A DNA stretch of 9,856 nucleotides from an uncultured Collinsella sp. (lineage in GTDB: Bacteria; Actinomycetota; Coriobacteriia; Coriobacteriales; Coriobacteriaceae). The notes under the pieces were generated by a model that did no database searches, was not told where the DNA came from, and worked only from the letters and a program-made list of their open reading frames with translations. The stretch is from the NCBI GenBank assembly GCA_902478365.1, contig CABSKX010000070.1, forward strand, positions 1 through 9,856, read 5' to 3'. The first letter of the stretch is position 1, and each line of letters starts with the position of its first letter. Shown here in pieces: positions 6,676 through 9,856 of the stretch. A program made the translations under genes and the position numbers.

Positions 6676-7125
6676 ATGCAGTGGAACGACGAGACACGTT
6701 TTGAGGACTTTGTCGGACTGATCAGCGGCCTCTACAAGGAGATTCAGCGCATCAAGACGTCCGAAGGTGCAAGGCTGGGCCTCAAAGGCTCCGACGTCAT
6801 GTGCCTGTACTATCTTGAGCGCAGCAAGGACGGCCTGACTGGCGCCGACCTCGCCCGCATGGCCGGCGTTACCCGTGCCGCCGTTTCGCGCACGCTGGCA
6901 CATCTGGAGGAGGGCGGTTACGTCGAGGTCGATGATTCGGGTGATGCGGCCGTCAAGTACCGTGCCCCGGTGCGCCTGACTGCCCTGGGCGGCGAGAGCA
7001 TGAGCGAGGCCGATCGCATCATTCGTGAAGTGCTCGACACCACCGGTAAGGCCATGGGCGTGGAGCAGCGCGAGCAGATGTACGCGTCGCTGCGTACGAT
7101 TCTCAACACCCTGCGCGAGATCTAA
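6676..7125 (+). CDS. MarR-family transcriptional regulator
   Basis: A 149-residue cytoplasmic DNA-binding protein expected to act as a dimer. The amphipathic N-terminal helix (FVGLISGLYKEIQRIK) and the C-terminal helices (about 105-149) fit the MarR dimerisation region. The winged helix-turn-helix spans about 53-101, with GLTGADLARMAGVTRAAVSRTLAHLEEGGYVEV followed by a wing rich in D and G (split here for reading: helix 2 at 55-63, recognition helix near 66-78). Length and order match the family. The ligand and targets cannot be read from sequence. The DegV gene starts 119 nt downstream on the same strand; because DegV proteins bind fatty acids and the FabT regulators of lipid synthesis are MarR proteins, a lipid link is plausible but inferred. 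A 15-bp copy of its 3' end recurs before DegV. Confidence 0.9.
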   Translation: MQWNDETRFEDFVGLISGLYKEIQRIKTSEGARLGLKGSDVMCLYYLERSKDGLTGADLARMAGVTRAAVSRTLAHLEEGGYVEVDDSGDAAVKYRAPVRLTALGGESMSEADRIIREVLDTTGKAMGVEQREQMYASLRTILNTLREI

Positions 7126-7244
7126 GGCCGCGCTGGCGCTAGCTTTCAGCCAACAATTGCATCGTCCCGTTTGAGCGCGCATGCCGTGCCGGGATATTGT
7201 TGTCAAAATTCCCTGCGCGAGATCTGCGCAAGAAAGGATTCGCT
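7126..7244 (+). promoter_or_regulatory. MarR-DegV intergenic region with imperfect stem-loop and duplicated 15-mer
   Basis: CAACAAT (7151-7157) pairs with ATTGTTG (7196-7202), and TCCCG (7165-7169) with CGGGA (7190-7194), giving an interrupted stem. CCCTGCGCGAGATCT occurs at 7109-7123 (end of the MarR gene) and again at 7211-7225. No clear promoter hexamers are visible, so DegV may be cotranscribed with the MarR gene. AGAAAGGA at 7231-7238 is the DegV ribosome site. Confidence 0.45.
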
Positions 7245-8099
7245 ATGTCCGTCCGCATTATTACCGATTCCGCGAGCGATATGACGCCGGCTGAGCACCC
7301 CGCGCTGCGTGTTCTGCCGCTGTCCGTCACCTTTGGCACCGACGTGTACATGGATGGTGTCGACATCGATCACCAGCGCTTTTACGAGATGCTCGTGGAG
7401 CGCGACGAGCTGCCCAAGACCGGTCAGGTCAACCCGTACGCCTTTTCGCAGGCGATTGCCGAAGCACGTGAGGCCGGCGATGAGGCCGTGATCATTACCG
7501 TGGGCGCCAAGCTTTCGGGCACCAACCAGAGCGCTCGTACGGCACTTGCCGAGGCGCCGGGCGGCGACGTGTTCGTCGTGGACAGCAATAACGTGACCTT
7601 GGGCGAGCGCGTGCTGGTCGAGTATGCGCTGCGCCTGGTGGACGAGGGCCGTAGTGCGGCCCAGATCGCGGCGGCGGTCGAGGCCGTCCGTGACCGTGTG
7701 GTGGTTATCGGCCTGCTCGAGACGCTGGAATACCTGGTGCGCGGCGGCCGCCTGTCTGCGGCGGCGGGCGCTGTGGGTACGCTGCTCAATGTGAAGCCGG
7801 TCGTGGCCGCCGAGGACGGCCTCATCGTGCAGTTGGGCAAGGCGCGCGGTTCCAAAAACGGTCGAAACCTGTTGAACCAGAAGGTCGAGCAGGCGGGCGG
7901 CATCGACTTTTCCATGCCGTTGGCGCTCGGCTATACGGGTCTTTCGGATGCGGTGCTCAAGAAGTATATCGAGGACAGCGCGGCGCTGTGGGCTGGCCAC
8001 AGCGAGGGCGAGCTGCCCGTGCACACCATCGGCGCCACCATCGGTACCCACGTAGGTCCCGGCGCCGTAGCAGTAGCCTTCTTCCAGCCCGCCAACTAA
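7245..8099 (+). CDS. DegV family fatty-acid-binding protein
   Basis: A 284-residue cytosolic protein of the DegV/FakB family. FakB-type members carry a fatty acid to the kinase FakA for phosphorylation before phospholipid synthesis. Signatures appear in order: ITDSASD at 6-12, LPLSVTFG at 24-31, KTGQVNP at 58-64 (usually KTSQP), KLSGTNQSA at 89-97, LEYLVRGGRLS at 161-171 and IGTHVGPGAVAVAF at 266-279. Length matches the usual 280-290. The start at 7245 has AAAGGA with a 6-nt spacer; the frame is open upstream to 7197 only through weak TTG codons. No FakA-like kinase is in the window, so lipid kinase partnership is assumed from the family. A strong hairpin begins about 10 nt after the stop. 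Confidence 0.93.
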   Translation: MSVRIITDSASDMTPAEHPALRVLPLSVTFGTDVYMDGVDIDHQRFYEMLVERDELPKTGQVNPYAFSQAIAEAREAGDEAVIITVGAKLSGTNQSARTALAEAPGGDVFVVDSNNVTLGERVLVEYALRLVDEGRSAAQIAAAVEAVRDRVVVIGLLETLEYLVRGGRLSAAAGAVGTLLNVKPVVAAEDGLIVQLGKARGSKNGRNLLNQKVEQAGGIDFSMPLALGYTGLSDAVLKKYIEDSAALWAGHSEGELPVHTIGATIGTHVGPGAVAVAFFQPAN

Positions 8100-8108
8100 C
8101 CTACCTGC

Positions 8109-8153
8109 CATAAACCACCACAAAGGGGACAGACACCTTTGTGGTGGTTTATG
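8109..8153. terminator. Hairpin repeat copy 3 (between DegV and MGMT genes)
   Basis: The core arms 8112-8126 and 8136-8150 match the other copies, and CAT/ATG extends the stem to 18 perfect pairs (8109-8126 with 8136-8153). The loop GGACAGACA differs by one base from copy 1. No long T-tract follows the extended stem. The next gene starts only 26 nt after it, so termination may be partial. Confidence 0.75.
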
Positions 8154-8179
8154 CTTTTCCGGGTGGAAGGGAGTGAGCA

Positions 8180-8500
8180 ATGGCGTCTGAGGGCTTTTTT
8201 GAGCGGGTGTACGAGGTGGTCGAGCAGATTCCCGAGGGGATGGTCACCACGTACGGCCAGGTGGCGCTGCTCGCCGGTCGTCCGCGAATCGCACGCTATG
8301 TGGGCTATGCGCTGCACAGCAATCCGCGCCCTGGTCAGATTCCCTGCCATCGTGTGGTGTTTGCCGATGGCCGCATTTGCGAGGGCTTTGCGTTTGGCGG
8401 CCCCGACGCTCAGCGTGAGCTCTTAACGGGGGAGGGCGTGACGTTTACTGATCCCATGCATGTCGACTTGGCCGCCTGTCGCTGGCCAGCAGGGCTCTAG
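8180..8500 (+). CDS. MGMT-family protein (single-domain O6-alkylguanine transferase-like)
   Basis: A 106-residue protein equal to the C-terminal DNA-binding and active-site domain of Ogt/MGMT, with no N-terminal domain. True transferases move an alkyl group from O6-alkylguanine in DNA to a cysteine. The order is VYEVVEQIPEGMVTTYGQVA (Tyr25 region), the helix-turn-helix with ARYVG near 38-42 (Arg39 at the base-flipping finger position) and IPCHRVV at 54-60 with Cys56. Short alkyltransferase-like proteins usually have this layout but replace Cys with Trp or Ala. Here the cysteine remains, so methyl transfer is chemically possible. The start has AAGGGAG at 8167-8173 with a 6-nt gap. It lies 26 nt after a hairpin with no clear promoter between, and another hairpin begins 16 nt after its stop. 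Confidence 0.87.
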   Translation: MASEGFFERVYEVVEQIPEGMVTTYGQVALLAGRPRIARYVGYALHSNPRPGQIPCHRVVFADGRICEGFAFGGPDAQRELLTGEGVTFTDPMHVDLAACRWPAGL

Positions 8501-8516
8501 CGGCTCCGCCGTGGCC

Positions 8517-8557
8517 AAAACCACCACAAAGGTGCCTGTCCCCTTTGTGGTGGTTTT
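8517..8557. terminator. Bidirectional intrinsic terminator, repeat copy 4 (after MGMT gene)
   Basis: AAAACCACCACAAAGG (8517-8532) and CCTTTGTGGTGGTTTT (8542-8557) pair perfectly around TGCCTGTCC. Stem and loop equal copy 2, and the whole is the reverse complement of copy 1. Confidence 0.85.
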
Positions 8558-8644
8558 CCGTTGCAGGTTTACCGGAGCTAACTTATGGAGAAGGTATGGC
8601 GGTGTATATTGACGCTAGAAAGTAAACCACGGTGAACTATATTG

Positions 8645-8790
8645 GTTTCAGCAACAGAGCAGGCAATAGGCGATGAAAAAGCCTGCCCTGTTGAGTTTGA
8701 TTCGCATTCCTCCCCTCTGTGCGATTCAACGGTGTACTTCGGGAACAGGCCCGCTGGCAACTTACTGCCAGCGGGCCTGTTCCTGTTTCG
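8645..8790 (+). ncRNA. Candidate small RNA with three stem-loops and a CCUCCCC loop
   Basis: TATATT at 8638-8643 could be a -10, though its -35 is poor. Stem 1 pairs 8652-8664 with 8681-8693 (13 positions, one mismatch). Stem 2 pairs 8697-8706 with 8720-8729 (one mismatch) and exposes CCTCCCC at 8709-8715, complementary to Shine-Dalgarno sequences. Stem 3 (8742-8783) is a perfect 18-bp hairpin followed by CTGTTT. This is the shape of a trans-acting RNA ending in a terminator. The strand and transcription are inferred; the structures may instead belong to the trpS 3' untranslated region. Confidence 0.3.
8742..8783. terminator. 18-bp perfect hairpin downstream of trpS
   Basis: GGAACAGGCCCGCTGGCA (8742-8759) pairs perfectly with 8766-8783 around the 6-nt loop ACTTAC. 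It lies 52 nt past the trpS stop between convergent genes, as expected of a terminator. The T-tract is weak on both strands (CTGTTT on plus). Confidence 0.65.
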
Positions 8791-8835
8791 GTGAGGATTC
8801 AGCCTCACCGTCTATGTTGTGCGAAAGCGCTTTGC

Positions 8836-9823
8836 CTAGTACACCATGCCCATGGCGTCCTGAACCTCGGCCAGGGTCTGCTCGGCGATCTCGTTGGCGC
8901 GACGATTGCCCTCGTGCAGCACGTCCTTCACGTAATCCAGATCGTTCTCGTAGCGCTGACGACGCTCGCGAATCGGGGCGAAGTACTCGTTGACGGCCTC
9001 GGTCACGTACTTCTTGAGCTGGCCGGAGCCGCCCATGCCGATCTCCTCGGCAATCTCGACCTCGGAACGACCAGTGCAGATGGCAGCGGTTGAAAGCAGG
9101 CCGGACACACCGGGGCGGTTCTCGGGATCAAACGTGATCATGCGCTCGGAGTCGGTCTGGCTCTTCTTGATGCGCTTGGCCGTCTCCTCGGCGGTCATCG
9201 AAATGTTGATGGCGTTGCCGTAGCTCTTGCTCATCTTGCGACCGTCAAGGCCGGGCAGCAGCGGGGTCTCGGACAGCAGCGCTTCGACCTCGGGAAATAC
9301 CTTGCCGTAGCGGTTGTTAAAGCGGCGTGCGATGGTGCGGGTGAGCTCGATGTGCGGCAGCTGGTCGCGACCGACGGGCACGACGTTGCCCTTGCAGAAC
9401 AGGATGTCGCAGGCCTGGTGCACCGGGTAGGTGAGCAGAAGGCCGGTGAGCTCGTGGCCCGAGGCCTCCATCTCGGCCTTGACCGTAGGGTTGCGCGCCA
9501 GCTCGGCCTCGGACACCAGCGACAGGAACGGCAGCATGAGCTGGTTCGCGGCGGGCACGGCGGAGTGAGCGTAGATCATGGTCTTGTCGGGGTCGATGCC
9601 GCAGGCAAGGTAGTCCATGACCATGTTGTACACGTTGTCCTGGATATGCTCGGTGGTGTCGCGGTCGGTGATGACCTGGTAGTCGGCGATGAGCACGTTG
9701 GTCTTGGCACCCATGTTCTGCAGTTCAACACGGCCCTTGAGGGTGCCGAAGTAGTGACCCAGGTGCAAGCGTCCGGTCGGGCGGTCGCCGGTGAGCATGG
9801 TGAACTTCTCGGGCGTCTTTGCC
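8836..9823 (-). CDS. trpS: Tryptophanyl-tRNA synthetase, 5' end truncated by adapter
   Basis: A class I aminoacyl-tRNA synthetase charging tRNA-Trp in the cytosol. 328 authentic residues are present, reading from ...AKTPEKFTMLTGDRPTG to the stop. The HIGH-type motif is HLGHY in GRLHLGHYFGTLKGRVELQ. The KMSKS motif is intact in GLDGRKMSKSYGNA. VPVGRDQLPHIELTR, the tryptophanyl-adenylate region, lies between them. The LTGDRPTG opening and length near 335 resemble the streptococcal and clostridial subgroup. The apparent ATG at 9838-9840, giving MCIRDR, is encoded by sequencing adapter and not by the organism, so the true start is missing; only a few residues are probably lost. An internal ATG in FTMLTG is a possible but less likely start. 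A hairpin terminator lies 52 nt past the stop. Confidence 0.95.
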
Positions 9824-9856
9824 CTGTCTCTTATACACATCTGACGCTGCCGACGA
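9824..9856. other. Nextera transposase adapter (sequencing artefact)
   Basis: The final 33 bases begin with the Tn5 mosaic end CTGTCTCTTATACACATCT and continue with the read-1 adapter tail to GACGA, matching the reverse complement of the Illumina Nextera read-1 oligonucleotide throughout. This is library DNA left at the contig end. Confidence 0.98.

Larger units (their letters stand above)
8558..8835. other. Gene-free gap between convergent MGMT and trpS genes
   Basis: No supported protein gene lies in these 278 bases. A GGAG at 8587-8590 precedes a nine-codon frame, MAVYIDARK, at 8596-8625; it could be a leader peptide or chance. Three stem-loops follow at 8652-8693, 8697-8729 and 8742-8783. 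Confidence 0.6.

Noticed and set aside
8596..8625. Nine-codon frame MAVYIDARK as a leader peptide
   Set aside because: It has an acceptable ribosome site, but no downstream gene on that strand to regulate and no codon run; kept only as a remark.
8578..8808. Minus-strand frame of 76 residues in the trpS-MGMT gap
   Set aside because: It would start with GTG without a ribosome site and runs through three hairpins; no recognisable protein features.
9838..9840. ATG as the genuine trpS start codon
   Set aside because: It is part of the Nextera adapter.

Overview
The window reads as GC-rich chromosomal DNA from a gut actinobacterium, most likely Collinsella (Coriobacteriia). This rests on codon use, on the gene set (ATP-type phosphoenolpyruvate carboxykinase, lactate-permease family carrier, DegV, solo B3/4 protein, streptococcal-like TrpRS) and on intergenic GGGGACA-type stem-loops. 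The genus is inferred, not proven. The last 33 bases are an Illumina Nextera adapter, so the right edge is an untrimmed assembly end and not biology.

Layout. 1-285 is non-coding and holds a 123-bp element with perfect 18-bp terminal inverted repeats. 286-1860 (minus) encodes a Wzx-like polysaccharide flippase. It diverges from a lactate-permease family transporter (2039-3610, plus) across a 178-bp region with a TTGAAC-N5-GTTCAA dyad. 3612-3749 is a compact array of 27-bp-period repeats, three units forward and two reversed. The pckA upstream region follows, with a perfect 16-bp palindrome, and then pckA (3889-5559). Next come a solo B3/4 tRNA-editing-like protein (5787-6506) behind a structured leader that ends in a terminator-like hairpin, a MarR regulator (6676-7125), a DegV fatty-acid-binding protein (7245-8099) and a small MGMT-family protein (8180-8500). 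A 278-bp gap (8558-8835) carries three consecutive stem-loops, one with a CCTCCCC loop. Finally trpS (minus) runs off the right end, its start replaced by adapter.

The most notable pattern is intergenic. Four nearly identical hairpins (stem AACCACCACAAAGG/CCTTTGTGGTGGTT) sit 9-26 nt after the stop codons of four plus-strand genes, and their 9-nt loop occurs in both orientations. They look like bidirectional terminators made from a dispersed repeat family. The 7-mer GGGGACA or its complement was seen by eye eight times, always outside genes, and it links these hairpins to the 27-bp array.

Functionally the genes are mostly housekeeping: C3/C4 acid uptake and PEP/oxaloacetate interconversion (lactate permease, pckA), translation quality and charging (B3/4, trpS), lipid handling (DegV, possibly with the MarR regulator), DNA alkylation response (MGMT) and envelope glycan export (flippase). 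No new enzyme system is evident. The candidates for novelty are RNA- and repeat-level.
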